DNA of 64,000 nt from Sphingomonadales bacterium UBA1936 (GTDB taxonomy: Bacteria; Pseudomonadota; Alphaproteobacteria; Sphingomonadales; Sphingomonadaceae). Numbering within the stretch: the first letter of the stretch is position 1; each line of letters begins with the position of its first letter. The stretch spans positions 90,613-154,612 of the forward strand of contig DDFE01000197.1 of NCBI GenBank assembly GCA_002336985.1, written 5' to 3'. The translations under genes and the position numbers were made by a program. The notes below the pieces were generated by a model. It did no database searches, had not been told where the DNA came from, and saw only the letters and a list, made by a program, of their open reading frames with translations. Of this stretch, positions 35,134-43,695 are shown piece by piece.

Positions 35134-36264
35134 GTGGCCCGAGCACCAGCAGCGCGTGCGCGCACGACCCGGGCAACCGAACCGGACAATGTGCGCACGC
35201 GCCAGCTGTGGCTCACGATCGCCGTCGTCGTGCTGGCGCTCTGGATCGCGCTCCCCTTCCTGACCCCGATCGCCTGGGCCGCGATCCTCGCGATCGCGGA
35301 ATGGCCGCTCTATCGCCGCGCGCTCGCGCGCTATCCCGACCGGCCGGGACTGATCGCCGGTGGCTTCATGCTGGCGACGGCGCTCCTCGTCATCGTGCCG
35401 CTCTCGATCGCGGCGGTGGCGCTTGCCTCCGAAAGCCAGAATGCGCTTGGCTGGCTCAAACACGCGCAGCAATTCGGGATCGCGGCGCCGTCGTGGCTCC
35501 CGGGCATCCCGCTGGTCGGCGATCGCGCGACCTCCTGGTGGCAGGCGCATGTCGCATCGCCGCAGGCGGCCAACGCGCTGCTCGGCACGGTCAGTGCGGG
35601 CGCGGTGCTCGGCTGGACCCAGACGATCGGCGGAGAAGTCGCCAAGGAGTCGGCGCTGTTCCTGGTCACACTGGTGGTGCTGTTCGCGCTGCTCGTGCGC
35701 GGCCGCGCCATCGGCGCCCAGGCGGTGCTGGTCGCGCAGCGCATGTTCGGGTCGTTCGGAGGCGACTTTCTCGCGCGGATGACGGGCGCGGTCCGCGCGA
35801 CCGTCAACGGCACGGTCTTCGTCTCGTTCGGCGAGGGCGCGCTGATCGGCGTCGGCTATTGGGTGGCGGGCGTCCCGCAGCCGCTGCTGTTCGCCACCTT
35901 CACCATCCTGCTCGCGCTCGTCCCGTTCGGTGCCTGGGCCGCGTTCGGGCTGGCGAGCCTGATCCTGATGGGCGGCGGCAAGATGCTCGCGGGCGTGCTG
36001 CTGTTGGGCTTCGGCGTTGTCGTTATGGTCGTCGGCGACCATGCGGTGCAGCCGAGCGTCATTGGCAGTGCGGTTGAGCTGCCGTTCGTCCTCGCGATGA
36101 TCGGTGTGTTCGGCGGCCTTGCGACACTGGGACTCGTCGGCCTATTCATCGGCCCGGTGGTGATGGCGGCGCTGCTCCTGCTCTGGCGCGAATGGGTGAC
36201 CCCGCCCGCCCCGGCCCCGGCCTCGTCTCCCGTCAGACGACGAACGCCGCGGGCGTCCGCCTGA
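35134..36264 (+). CDS. AI-2E family (PerM-like) transporter
   Basis: A 376-residue inner membrane protein with about eight helices, the second AI-2E member of this window. It lacks the soluble extension of the first (22960). Family features include PFLTPIAWAAILAIAEWPLY early, LVPFGAWAAFGLASLILMGG and VQPSVIGSAVELPFVLAMIG later. It begins with GTG at 35134 and has no strong ribosome binding site, so it may depend on coupling to the gene upstream. The substrate is unknown. Confidence 0.85.
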   Translation: MARAPAARARTTRATEPDNVRTRQLWLTIAVVVLALWIALPFLTPIAWAAILAIAEWPLYRRALARYPDRPGLIAGGFMLATALLVIVPLSIAAVALASESQNALGWLKHAQQFGIAAPSWLPGIPLVGDRATSWWQAHVASPQAANALLGTVSAGAVLGWTQTIGGEVAKESALFLVTLVVLFALLVRGRAIGAQAVLVAQRMFGSFGGDFLARMTGAVRATVNGTVFVSFGEGALIGVGYWVAGVPQPLLFATFTILLALVPFGAWAAFGLASLILMGGGKMLAGVLLLGFGVVVMVVGDHAVQPSVIGSAVELPFVLAMIGVFGGLATLGLVGLFIGPVVMAALLLLWREWVTPPAPAPASSPVRRRTPRASA

Positions 36265-36285
36265 TCGAGGCTCGAGGCGCAAGCC

Positions 36286-38022
36286 TTGCCTCCCCAGGGC
36301 ACCAAATCGCGCGCCGATCATTACCGCTGGATGCCGCTCTCAATTGCTTTCGTCGGCGCGGGCCCGACGACCATCTACGCGCTCTCGGCGTTCCTCGACC
36401 GCGCGTCGTCCGGCGCCGAGGTCACGATCTACGAGGAGCAGCCGCGTGCGGGGCTCGGCACGCCTTACCGGTCGGGCTGGAACGACCCGGCGATGCTCTC
36501 GAACATCGCCAGCATCGAGATACCCCCGGTCGGCGAGACGCTGATCGCCTGGCTCGAACGCCAGCCCCGCGCGCGGCTCGTCCGGCTCGGCATCGATCCC
36601 GATGCAATCGACGCGCACGCCTTTTATCCGCGCCTCGCGCTCGGCGAATATTTCCTCGACCAGTTCAACGCCCTGATCGAGACCGCGCGCGGCAAGGGCG
36701 TCGTGATCGAGATCGCGACCAGCTGCCGGGTCACCGATATCGTCGCCGAGGACGGCGGCCTGCGGCTGAGCGTCGCGCCCAGGATCGGGCCCTGTCATGA
36801 CCGACTCTACGACCAGGTCGTGCTCGCGACCGGGCACCAGTGGCCCGAGGAGCCCGAAGCCCGGCCGGGCTATTTCCTGAGCCCATGGCCTGCGACCGCG
36901 CTCCAGCGGATCCTGCCGATCGGGATCGGGATCCGTGGCAGCTCGCTGACCGCGATTGACGCCGCGGTCGCGCTCGCCGTCGCGCATGGGACGTTTCTCG
37001 AGACCGACGGCGAGAGGGTTGACTATCGCATCCACCCGGGCGCCGAGGCGCTACGGATCACCATGATGTCGCGAAAGGGCCTGCTGCCCGAAGCCGATTT
37101 CTATTATCCGATGCCCTATGAACCGCTGACGATCTGCACTCCCGAAGCGGTCGCCGCCCTGATCGAACGCCAGGGCGCCGCGCTGCTCGACGAGGCCTAT
37201 GCCCTGTTCCTGGCCGAGCTCGCGGCGGCCGATCCCGTCTATGCGGAGCGCGTCGCCCTCGACACGCTCGATCTCGAGGATTTCGCGGACCGGTATTTCG
37301 CGGAACGGGTCGCCGCCGACCCGTTCGACTGGGCCGAACGGAACCTCGCCGAGGCCCGCGCCAATTTCGCGCGGCAATGGACGGTGCCCTGGCGCTATGC
37401 GATCCTGCGCATGCATGAGGTGGTCGGTGCCATCGTCCCCCACCTCGATGCCGATGCGCTCGACCGGTTCAACCGTTTCCTCAAACCGGTGTTCGTCGAC
37501 GAATATGCGACGGTGCCGCATCTTTCGATCGAGCGGCTGCTCGCGCTGCATCGCGCGGGCCATCTGGACGTGGTCGCGCTCGGTGCCGACCACCGGATCG
37601 ACACGCGGGGTCCGGCGCCGGGCGCCAGCGTCACGATCGGCGGCGAACGGCGCTACTTCGCAGCCTTCATCGATGCCACAGGCCAGCGGCCGCTCGGCGC
37701 GAATGCCTTTCCGTTCCCGACATTGCTCGATCAGGGCGTGGTGCGCGATGCCGCCGAGGACAAGACGCCGGAATCAGGGGCATCATGGTCGACGCGCAAT
37801 TCCGACCGGTCAGCGACCATCCCGCGCGCGACCGCCTGTTCTGCCTCAGCATCCCGTTCATCCTCGAGCGTCACCCGTTCATCCAGGGTATCACGAGTTC
37901 GCACGAGATGGGTGAAATCGTCGGCAGCGACCTCGCGCGCATCGCCGATGCCGAGGCGGCCGACGACGCACGGGCACGCAGGGCCGCCGCATGAAACTCT
38001 TCGCCATCTATATCGGCGGTGA
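36286..38022 (+). CDS. FAD/NAD(P)-binding protein, apparent frameshift near the C-terminus
   Basis: A 578-codon reading of the FAD/NAD(P)-binding family (NAD_binding_9). The dinucleotide motif is SIAFVGAGPTTIYALSAFL near the start, followed by GLGTPYRSGWNDPAMLSNIA and IDATGQRPLGANAFPF. After about codon 495 the sequence turns to Ser/Arg-rich noise. The expected ending is found in another frame from about 37776: GIMVDAQFRPVSDHPARD, then PFIQGITSSHEMGEIVGSD, stopping at 37994. A one-base loss (or two-base gain) near 37750-37776 explains this. In the restored frame the stop would overlap the next ATG (37991) as ATGA. Confidence 0.8.
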   Translation: MPPQGTKSRADHYRWMPLSIAFVGAGPTTIYALSAFLDRASSGAEVTIYEEQPRAGLGTPYRSGWNDPAMLSNIASIEIPPVGETLIAWLERQPRARLVRLGIDPDAIDAHAFYPRLALGEYFLDQFNALIETARGKGVVIEIATSCRVTDIVAEDGGLRLSVAPRIGPCHDRLYDQVVLATGHQWPEEPEARPGYFLSPWPATALQRILPIGIGIRGSSLTAIDAAVALAVAHGTFLETDGERVDYRIHPGAEALRITMMSRKGLLPEADFYYPMPYEPLTICTPEAVAALIERQGAALLDEAYALFLAELAAADPVYAERVALDTLDLEDFADRYFAERVAADPFDWAERNLAEARANFARQWTVPWRYAILRMHEVVGAIVPHLDADALDRFNRFLKPVFVDEYATVPHLSIERLLALHRAGHLDVVALGADHRIDTRGPAPGASVTIGGERRYFAAFIDATGQRPLGANAFPFPTLLDQGVVRDAAEDKTPESGASWSTRNSDRSATIPRATACSASASRSSSSVTRSSRVSRVRTRWVKSSAATSRASPMPRRPTTHGHAGPPHETLRHLYRR

Positions 38023-39034
38023 GCATCCGCGCGCGCATATCGAAGTCCATGATGTCCGCTTCGTCGCCGCCGCGTCGATCGGGGAGACCCATGACCGGCT
38101 CCGTGCCGACTGGTGGGGCACGCCGGGCACGCTGCATGTCGACTGCTGGGCGGACGTCGACCATGCCGACGGTTATGACGTGGTGCTGCGGCCAGACCCC
38201 GCGACGGCGCCCGAGCGCCTGTGCTTCGTGAACCTCGGCGGCTACGACGGCAGGGATTTCGCCGAGCAGCACAGGAACATGTTCGTGGTCGCAACCTCGG
38301 CGAAGGCGGCCAAGGCCCGCGCGCTCGCGGCAGTCATCGGCTGGACCGATGCGCACCGCGACGAGATCTACGAGGCCGATAGCGTCTTCAGCCTCGATGG
38401 CCGCATCGGCGACGGGCTGCACATCCATCTCTTGCCATCGGCCCGCTCCGGGCAGTCGCGCTTCACCTGCCAGTACACACCGCTCAAATATGGCCGCGCT
38501 CCGGTCCGGAGTCAGTGTCCCGGCATGGGCCTGATGCTCCGGCAGGTGCTCGCGCCGCAGGCAAGAAAAAAGCGCCGCTCCCTAGGGGGCGGCGCTCTCT
38601 CCCTCTGGCGGGCGATCAGGCCTTGTCGGTGCCGGGTTCCTGGGTCTTGGGCGGCTTCCCGTCCTCGATCCGGCCCTCGTTCCGCAGGTCGCGGCCTTCC
38701 TGTGCCTTGCGCTGGCTTTCGGGGGAATCGCCGTGTTCGAACAGCTCTTCCTTCACATAGCCTGCGGCTTCCTTCAGCTTGCCTTCGACGCTCATGTCAC
38801 TCTCCTGAAAAACGCGGATACACTTGCTTCTGGAAAACATCTGGCGTCGATGGCTGTTCCCCGCCCGCCGATCCGGCGCCTAAAAATTCCGGCGGATCAA
38901 GGTCGATCGCCCAACCGGTCAAATGCGCCCCATCAGCAGCAGGACGACGACGATCAGCAGGACGAGGCCGAGACCGCCCGACGGCGCGTAGCCCCAGTTG
39001 CGGCTGTGCCCCCAGGTCGGCAGCGCGCCGATGA
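37991..39034 (+). CDS. DUF1543 protein whose expected stop is missing
   Basis: The first 165 residues are a normal DUF1543 protein: MKLFAIYIGGEHPRAHIEVH, then WWGTPGTLHVDCWADVDHAD, and DGLHIHLLPSARSGQSRFTC. Relatives end soon after the QYTPLK segment. Here the frame stays open for another 180 codons of Arg/Pro-rich sequence, through a terminator hairpin and antisense to the CsbD gene, up to 39034. So the true stop was probably lost by a point change or a small indel near 38490-38535. The conserved domain covers about 37991-38490. Function unknown. Confidence 0.65.
   Translation: MKLFAIYIGGEHPRAHIEVHDVRFVAAASIGETHDRLRADWWGTPGTLHVDCWADVDHADGYDVVLRPDPATAPERLCFVNLGGYDGRDFAEQHRNMFVVATSAKAAKARALAAVIGWTDAHRDEIYEADSVFSLDGRIGDGLHIHLLPSARSGQSRFTCQYTPLKYGRAPVRSQCPGMGLMLRQVLAPQARKKRRSLGGGALSLWRAIRPCRCRVPGSWAASRPRSGPRSAGRGLPVPCAGFRGNRRVRTALPSHSLRLPSACLRRSCHSPEKRGYTCFWKTSGVDGCSPPADPAPKNSGGSRSIAQPVKCAPSAAGRRRSAGRGRDRPTARSPSCGCAPRSAARR
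38566..38596 (-). terminator. Rho-independent terminator of the CsbD gene
   Basis: AGCGCCGC at 38571-38578 and GCGGCGCT at 38589-38596 form an 8-bp stem that can extend with CCC/GGG. On the minus strand six Ts follow (38571-38566, the first pairing in the stem). It lies 20 bases past the stop of the CsbD-type gene and also faces the converging DUF1543 gene. Confidence 0.85.
38616..38795 (-). CDS. CsbD-like small stress protein
   Basis: A 59-residue hydrophilic protein, starting MSVEGKLKEAAGYVKEELFE, a CsbD-type opening, then SPESQRKAQEGRDLRNEG. CsbD proteins are general stress proteins in many bacteria. GGAGA lies at a good distance before ATG 38795. An EcfG-type promoter stands 41 bases upstream and a strong terminator follows, so this is a complete single-gene unit. 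Confidence 0.8.
   Translation of the reverse strand: MSVEGKLKEAAGYVKEELFEHGDSPESQRKAQEGRDLRNEGRIEDGKPPKTQEPGTDKA
38836..38860 (-). promoter_or_regulatory. EcfG-type promoter of the CsbD gene
   Basis: On the minus strand GGAAC (complement of 38860-38856) is followed after 16 bases by TGTT (complement of 38839-38836). It matches the consensus except for T in place of the first C of CGTT. Confidence 0.72.
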
Positions 39035-39074
39035 GAACGAGGATCAGAATGACGATCAAGATCGTGCCGAGCAT
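38919..39074 (-). CDS. DUF3309 family small membrane protein
   Basis: A 51-residue protein from ATG 39074 to TGA 38919. It consists of two membrane helices, MLGTILIVILILVLIGALPT and GLVLLIVVVLLLMGRI, joined by WGHSRNWGYAPSGGLG, the DUF3309 signature. AGGGA lies ahead of the ATG. The gene has an EcfG-type promoter of the same TGTT variety as CsbD. Function unknown, but relatives are often stress-induced. Confidence 0.88.
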   Translation of the reverse strand: MLGTILIVILILVLIGALPTWGHSRNWGYAPSGGLGLVLLIVVVLLLMGRI

Positions 39075-39106
39075 GGTGGCATCCCTTCATTTTGCTACGC
39101 AGGCGC

Positions 39107-39131
39107 AACAGTCGCCGGCGCCGGATGTTCC
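39107..39131 (-). promoter_or_regulatory. EcfG-type promoter of the DUF3309 gene
   Basis: On the minus strand GGAAC (complement of 39131-39127) is followed after exactly 16 bases by TGTT (complement of 39110-39107), 33 bases before the ATG at 39074. Confidence 0.75.
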
Positions 39132-39158
39132 CGCCTGCCCGACCGCTCCATCGCGAAT

Positions 39159-39180
39159 GGCAGTGGCAGTGGCAGTGGCA
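39159..39180. repeat. Hexanucleotide repeat, GGCAGT units
   Basis: GGCAGT is repeated three times in perfect tandem with a partial fourth copy at 39159-39180, in the space between the DUF3309 promoter and the end of the asmA-like gene. A slippage-prone tract; the six-base unit lies outside coding sequence. Confidence 0.75.
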
Positions 39181-39188
39181 CGAGGTAC

Positions 39189-41072
39189 CTAGCGCAACGC
39201 CTGTGCCGACAATCCTCCGCAATCGACCTTCGGCACCGGCAGGCCGCGCCCGGCATCGTCCTTCGTGCGCAGGCTTCCGAGCAAGGCGCCGACCTTGCCG
39301 AGCAGCCCCGACTTCGGCGCCGCGCCTTCGGCGTTCACCAGCGACAGCGCGGGCTTGGAGAAGGTGCCGCCGACGCGGATCTTCGCGGCAAGCTGGATCG
39401 GGTCGGGGTTCTTCGAGCGGCCCGCGAACAGCAGGGCGAGCTGCTCGGTCGCGAGCGACGCTGAACCGCTCCCGTCCGAGCGCCCGACCGGCGTGTCGAG
39501 CACCAGCGTCTTCGGTCCGAGCGTTCCGCCCTTCACCGCGAAGTCCGAGACGAGACAATTGACCGGCACGCGCGCGGTCGCGCTCCCGCCGATCGCCGCG
39601 CCGATCGAGTCGAGCACATCGCCACTGGCGAAGATCGCGAGCTTCTTGCGCATCGTGCCGCCGCGCATGACGATGGCGATCCGGCCGTCGGCGCGCGCGA
39701 AGGCCGCGCGGATGTCGCGCCCTGACCCCGCCAGCCGGAAGCGGGCCTCGACCGGGCCGTCGATGTCCTCGCCGCTGCCGAGCAGGTCTGAGAGCATGAT
39801 GCCCTTCTGCCGCAGGTCGATGGCAAGCTGCGGGTCGCCGCTGCGGTGCGCGACCCGCACGCTTCCGGTCAGGGCACCCCGCGTCAGCTGGATGGTCAGC
39901 GGCGAGAGCGTCAGGATGCGATGGTCCATCGTCATAGTGCCCCGAAAACCCTGGACGATGCTGTCGTGCTGCATGAGCAGCCGCTTCGCCCACACGCGCA
40001 GACTGCCACCGACCTTGCCGAGCTTCTCGAAATGGATCTGGGTGTCGGGAATGATGCGCGGGCCGACCGCCCTGCGCTTCGCCGCCGCGACCGCAAGCCC
40101 CTTGTCGGACGAAAGGTCGTTGAAATCGAGCGTCTCGGCAGCGAGCGTCCCGTTGAGGATCGTCCGCCCGTCGCGCTTCTTGACCAGCAGGTTACCCGCA
40201 AAGGTCGAGCGGCCGATCCGTCCCGAGATGCTCTTGATCGTCCAGTCGGGCTTGTCGCGCCGCACGGTCGCCTTCAAGGCAAAATCCTGCGTGCCGGGCA
40301 GGCCCGCCTCGATGATGTCGTCGAGATAGACGATGTCCGGGCCGGAGGCGGTCATCGTCGCATCGAAACCGGTGATATCGAGCACCCGGTCCGTCGACCC
40401 GGACGCCTCGAGCGCCAGCAGCGGCGAGACAACCGACAGGCGGATCGGCCAGCGCGCATCGGCGGCCGCACCGTCGATGACGCCGCCCGACGCCGTCATC
40501 CGCATCGGCTGGCCGCGATGCGTGCCCGTACCACTGATCGAAAGGCCGCGCGCGACATCGACCGAAAGCGCCGCGTCGAGCGTCATCTTCCATTTGTCCT
40601 CGCGCAGGTGGAGGCGGCTGTTGCTGATGGTCAGATGCCCAAGGCCGCTGTCGCCCGGCCTCTTGTTGCGTTTGCGCTTTGACCAGTTCGACCGGCCATC
40701 GGCAAGGCGGACGAGATGGAGATCGAGCCCGGTCACGTCGATGCTTTCGGGCCTGAACCGGCCGATCAGCACCGGCAAGAGCGGCACGCGCAGCACGGCC
40801 GTCTCGACGCGCGCGAAGTCGCCGGTCCCCGCCCAGGACGGCTGGGCGATGCGGATGCCCGACACCCGGATGCGCGGGCTGAGCGAGAGGTTGTCAAGGC
40901 GATCGATCGCGACGATCGAGGCGGGCGCATCGAAGCGATCGCTCAACCGGGCTTCCGCGAACCCCTTGAGCAGGCCGAGCGGCATCAGCGCGAGGACGGC
41001 AAGCACCGCCACCGGAAGGGCGACGACGAGCGCTGCGATCCATTTCCACCAGGTGCGACCGGCCAACATCAT
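39189..41072 (-). CDS. AsmA family protein
   Basis: A 627-residue protein with an N-terminal membrane anchor (WKWIAALVVALPVAVLAVLA) and a long periplasmic beta-rich AsmA domain. Typical parts are SIDVTGLDLHLVRLADGRSN, LGHLTISNSRLHLREDKWKM, and near the C-terminus VNCLVSDFAVKGGTLGPKTL. AsmA relatives form bridge-like lipid transport proteins between the inner and outer membranes. The length is usual for alphaproteobacterial members. ATG 41072 follows AAAGGGG closely; the adjacent ATG at 41069 is equally possible. Confidence 0.88.
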   Translation of the reverse strand: MMLAGRTWWKWIAALVVALPVAVLAVLALMPLGLLKGFAEARLSDRFDAPASIVAIDRLDNLSLSPRIRVSGIRIAQPSWAGTGDFARVETAVLRVPLLPVLIGRFRPESIDVTGLDLHLVRLADGRSNWSKRKRNKRPGDSGLGHLTISNSRLHLREDKWKMTLDAALSVDVARGLSISGTGTHRGQPMRMTASGGVIDGAAADARWPIRLSVVSPLLALEASGSTDRVLDITGFDATMTASGPDIVYLDDIIEAGLPGTQDFALKATVRRDKPDWTIKSISGRIGRSTFAGNLLVKKRDGRTILNGTLAAETLDFNDLSSDKGLAVAAAKRRAVGPRIIPDTQIHFEKLGKVGGSLRVWAKRLLMQHDSIVQGFRGTMTMDHRILTLSPLTIQLTRGALTGSVRVAHRSGDPQLAIDLRQKGIMLSDLLGSGEDIDGPVEARFRLAGSGRDIRAAFARADGRIAIVMRGGTMRKKLAIFASGDVLDSIGAAIGGSATARVPVNCLVSDFAVKGGTLGPKTLVLDTPVGRSDGSGSASLATEQLALLFAGRSKNPDPIQLAAKIRVGGTFSKPALSLVNAEGAAPKSGLLGKVGALLGSLRTKDDAGRGLPVPKVDCGGLSAQALR

Positions 41073-41319
41073 CCCCTTTGCATCCGGCACACGCCGTCGC
41101 CGCTAAACCCTGCTGCGGTCCGCGAGTTCCTGCACGCCCCCGGGCGAAAAACGCCGTCCGCCCCCATGCGGCGCCGGTCATGCCCATGGTGCCTGCATCA
41201 GGGATCGAAAAAACGAGCGTGCCGCCGCGCGGGAGCGCGCCGTCCGCACCGCGTGCAGGGGGGCGTCTGGTCATGGTTTTGCGCCGTTCCCATTGCCCCG
41301 CGGTCGTGCCGCGCGGACG

Positions 41320-42012
41320 CTATGCGGCGAAGGCAAGCCGGTCGCGGCCCGATCGCTTCGCGTCATAAAGCGCCGCGTCGGCGGCCGCGAGCACGGCCTC
41401 CATCGGGGTCGTCGCGTCATAGTGAGCGACGCCGCCGCTGACGGTGATGCGGATCAGATGTCCGTTGATCATCGCCATCGAGGCAGCCGCTGCCGCGCGC
41501 ACCCGGTTACAGATGAGTTCCGCCTGTTCAGGCGTCGCTCCGGGCAGGACGATCAAGAATTCCTCGCCGCCGAAGCGCGCGATATAGTCGAAGTCGCGGA
41601 TCTTCCCGCGGGCGCATTCGGCGACGTTCCGGAGCACCTCGTCGCCGGCCGCATGGCCGAACTGGTCGTTGACGCGCTTGAAATGATCGATGTCGAACAT
41701 CGCCACGCAACCGCCTTCATCGGGGCCGACGCCCGAGAGGAGGAGGTCGAAGAAGCCGTCGAATGCCCGCCGGTTCGGCACGCCGGTCAGCCGGTCGGTG
41801 AGCGCAGCATGTACCAGGCGCTGTTCCACCGTCTTGCGATGCGCGACGTCGCGGACCGCGCTCACCACGCCCGTGACCGCGCCGTCGTCGTCGAGCACCG
41901 CACGCGTATGGGTCTCGAACCAGCACAGCGCGCCGCTCGCGGTCACCGCGCGGTACTCGACGGTCACCGTGCGCGCGGGGTCCGCGAGCGCATCGAGATG
42001 CGCCTGGCGCAC
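41320..42012 (-). CDS. GGDEF domain protein with truncated PAS domain
   Basis: A 230-residue reading from GTG 42012. It has the end of a PAS/PAC domain (ALCWFETHTRAVLDDDGAVT) and a complete diguanylate cyclase domain: FDIDHFKRVNDQFGHAAGDE and the active site ARFGGEEF, with an RxxD inhibitory site (RDFD) five residues ahead. The PAS sequence continues upstream of the GTG in the same frame (GFDPRTVIGRNAIDLVYDED) to about 42117, where no start codon exists. An ATG pair at 42139/42136 is one base out of frame, across an A7 tract at 42111-42117. So the gene may be frameshifted or phase variable. Confidence 0.82.
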   Translation of the reverse strand: MRQAHLDALADPARTVTVEYRAVTASGALCWFETHTRAVLDDDGAVTGVVSAVRDVAHRKTVEQRLVHAALTDRLTGVPNRRAFDGFFDLLLSGVGPDEGGCVAMFDIDHFKRVNDQFGHAAGDEVLRNVAECARGKIRDFDYIARFGGEEFLIVLPGATPEQAELICNRVRAAAAASMAMINGHLIRITVSGGVAHYDATTPMEAVLAAADAALYDAKRSGRDRLAFAA

Positions 42013-42160
42013 CGGTGCGACGTCCTCATCATAGACGAGATCGATGGCATTGCGCCCGATGACCGTCCGCGGATCGAACCCGCCGACGCCCGCGCCAATG
42101 CGGGCACCGGAAAAAAACGCGATGCTTCTCTGACATCATCGCGGCACAGCGTGCCGCCTG

Positions 42161-42694
42161 TCACGCCAGCGACGGCCGCGTGACCGTCTCCTCATCGATG
42201 ATCGTCCGGATCGCGCGCGCAAAGGCTTCGGGATCATCGAGCTTGTGCGCGACCGCCGCGATGCGCCGCCGCCGATAGGGGATCGGCGGATCGATATGCA
42301 CCATGATATTTGGCCAGGTCGCGAGCGCCAGATTGACGACATCGGGCGCCTTCAGCGCACCCGGATCCCAATGGTTGCTCAGCCCCGTCACCTGCGCGAC
42401 GGGGATCGAAATGACCTTCAGCTGGCCAGTACGCATGGTGAGCATGCGATCGGCGATGGTGACCGGCTCCCGCCTGATCGCACGGAGGAGGAGCAGCAGC
42501 GCAACGACGGCGGACACGTCAATCACCGCGAGAACCACCGCGACCGCGGTGCCCCATAGTGCCGCGGCCAGGAGATGGACGACGACGGTTTCGATCAGGG
42601 CCAGCGTCAGCAGGACGCCAAGGTTCGGGGTCACGCTGCGGTGATAGGCGAACCGCGCAGGTGGTTCGGTCACACGGACGCTCCCGAACACCAC
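42161..42694 (-). CDS. Hypothetical membrane protein
   Basis: A 177-residue protein with two strong membrane helices near residues 25-70 (LGVLLTLALIETVVVHLLAA and VAVVLAVIDVSAVVALLLLL) and a cytoplasmic domain with VKVISIP-like strands, PIPYRRRRIAAVAHKLDDPE. This layout resembles small bacterial PH-like membrane proteins, but I do not assign it. It begins at GTG 42694 and ends 22 bases before the GGDEF gene's possible ATG, so the two may share a transcript. Confidence 0.65.
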   Translation of the reverse strand: MVFGSVRVTEPPARFAYHRSVTPNLGVLLTLALIETVVVHLLAAALWGTAVAVVLAVIDVSAVVALLLLLRAIRREPVTIADRMLTMRTGQLKVISIPVAQVTGLSNHWDPGALKAPDVVNLALATWPNIMVHIDPPIPYRRRRIAAVAHKLDDPEAFARAIRTIIDEETVTRPSLA

Positions 42695-42785
42695 TGCACG
42701 ATGGGCCTCTGCCGATCCGAAATCCCGCAGGTTGTGCGCCGGAGCCCACGCTTGCCGAAAGCGCCAGCTTTGGAACGCCGGCCGG

Positions 42786-43100
42786 TTATGTGACGATCCT
42801 CAGAGTTGGCCGCGCGCGCGGCGAGGCCACGGAGCCGCCCCGCATCTTGCTGGCCAGGACGCGCAGCTCCGCCGACACGTGGTGCTCGAACGCGTCGACC
42901 ATGTCAGCGGCCTCGTCATGGTTACGATCGAATTTCGTGCTTTGCGCCGCCATGTCCACGATCGCCTGGCACAGGGCGTCCGTCGCCGAGGCAAGGCTCA
43001 CGCTGATCTCGCTCGACCCCGGCATGCGGGCCGATTCAAGCAATGCGTTCACGACCGCCAGCGCGGCCCGCTCCCGGTAGCTGTCATTGTCCTGCGTCAT
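42786..43100 (-). CDS. Hypothetical protein
   Basis: A 104-residue predicted soluble helical protein. MTQDNDSYRERAALAVVNAL opens it, and FEHHVSAELRVLASKMRGG lies near the end. GGGGGG-AATC directly upstream of ATG 43100 is a good ribosome binding site and favours this start. No family was recognised. Confidence 0.6.
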   Translation of the reverse strand: MTQDNDSYRERAALAVVNALLESARMPGSSEISVSLASATDALCQAIVDMAAQSTKFDRNHDEAADMVDAFEHHVSAELRVLASKMRGGSVASPRARPTLRIVT

Positions 43101-43695
43101 GATTCCCCCCTGCCCCGCCCGCCCGTCTTCGCCCATGATTTTCGCCCGGGCCATGGACAGACCAGCTGCCGACGATCAGCATAGCGGACGCCGACAGAAC
43201 GAGGAACTCTTTGCCGATCAACAAGTTGGATCGCCCGTGTGTGGGTAACGCGACACATCGACAATGAAGCGCCGCGCCCTGCGGCGCTTTGTGGGGCGCA
43301 GGCCGGGAACAGCCTCGAATCTCTCCCGGCCGCGCCTTTCGCGCCAGGCAAATATCGGCCAGGTCCCATTGCCCATAGGTCGCATATCCGGAAAGCAGGT
43401 CACCCGCGCGCGCGCCACCGCCGCGTCATGCGGGGACCGGGTCGCAAACCCTCGATGACCCGCATCACGCGCACCGGGACTGCATCGAACGACCTCTATC
43501 TGAACTGCCGTTGCAAACGGCCCTCTTCTACACGCCGCACGACAATCCCGCGATAACGTGGATCAATTCACGTGCGGACACGCCGGTCTATGGTCGGCCG
43601 GTGGCCACAGCAGCGGGGCCTGCCCTGCGGCCGGTTCACCGGCGCGTAAGACATTGAATGTAAAGGGCCGCGGACGCGAGAGCCGGAGAAACCGA
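43101..43695. other. Intergenic region of about 600 bases
   Basis: I see no supported gene here. It has a GGAAC at 43209-43213 followed after 16 bases by AGTT, a poor EcfG match and over 450 bases from the next plus-strand gene. Several short frames exist on both strands without family features. A small RNA or leader cannot be excluded. Confidence 0.45.

Noticed and set aside
37750..37790. Programmed frameshift in the FAD/NAD(P)-binding gene
   Set aside because: There is no typical slippery heptamer or downstream hairpin; a simple one-base deletion or sequence error is the plainer explanation.
38500..39034. Functional C-terminal extension of the DUF1543 protein
   Set aside because: The added sequence is low-complexity Arg/Pro/Ser, runs through a terminator and is antisense to a well-supported CsbD gene, so it is not a domain.
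43097..43418. Short minus-strand frames in the 43.1-43.7 kb gap
   Set aside because: They lack ribosome binding sites and family features and have Arg/Pro-rich compositions.
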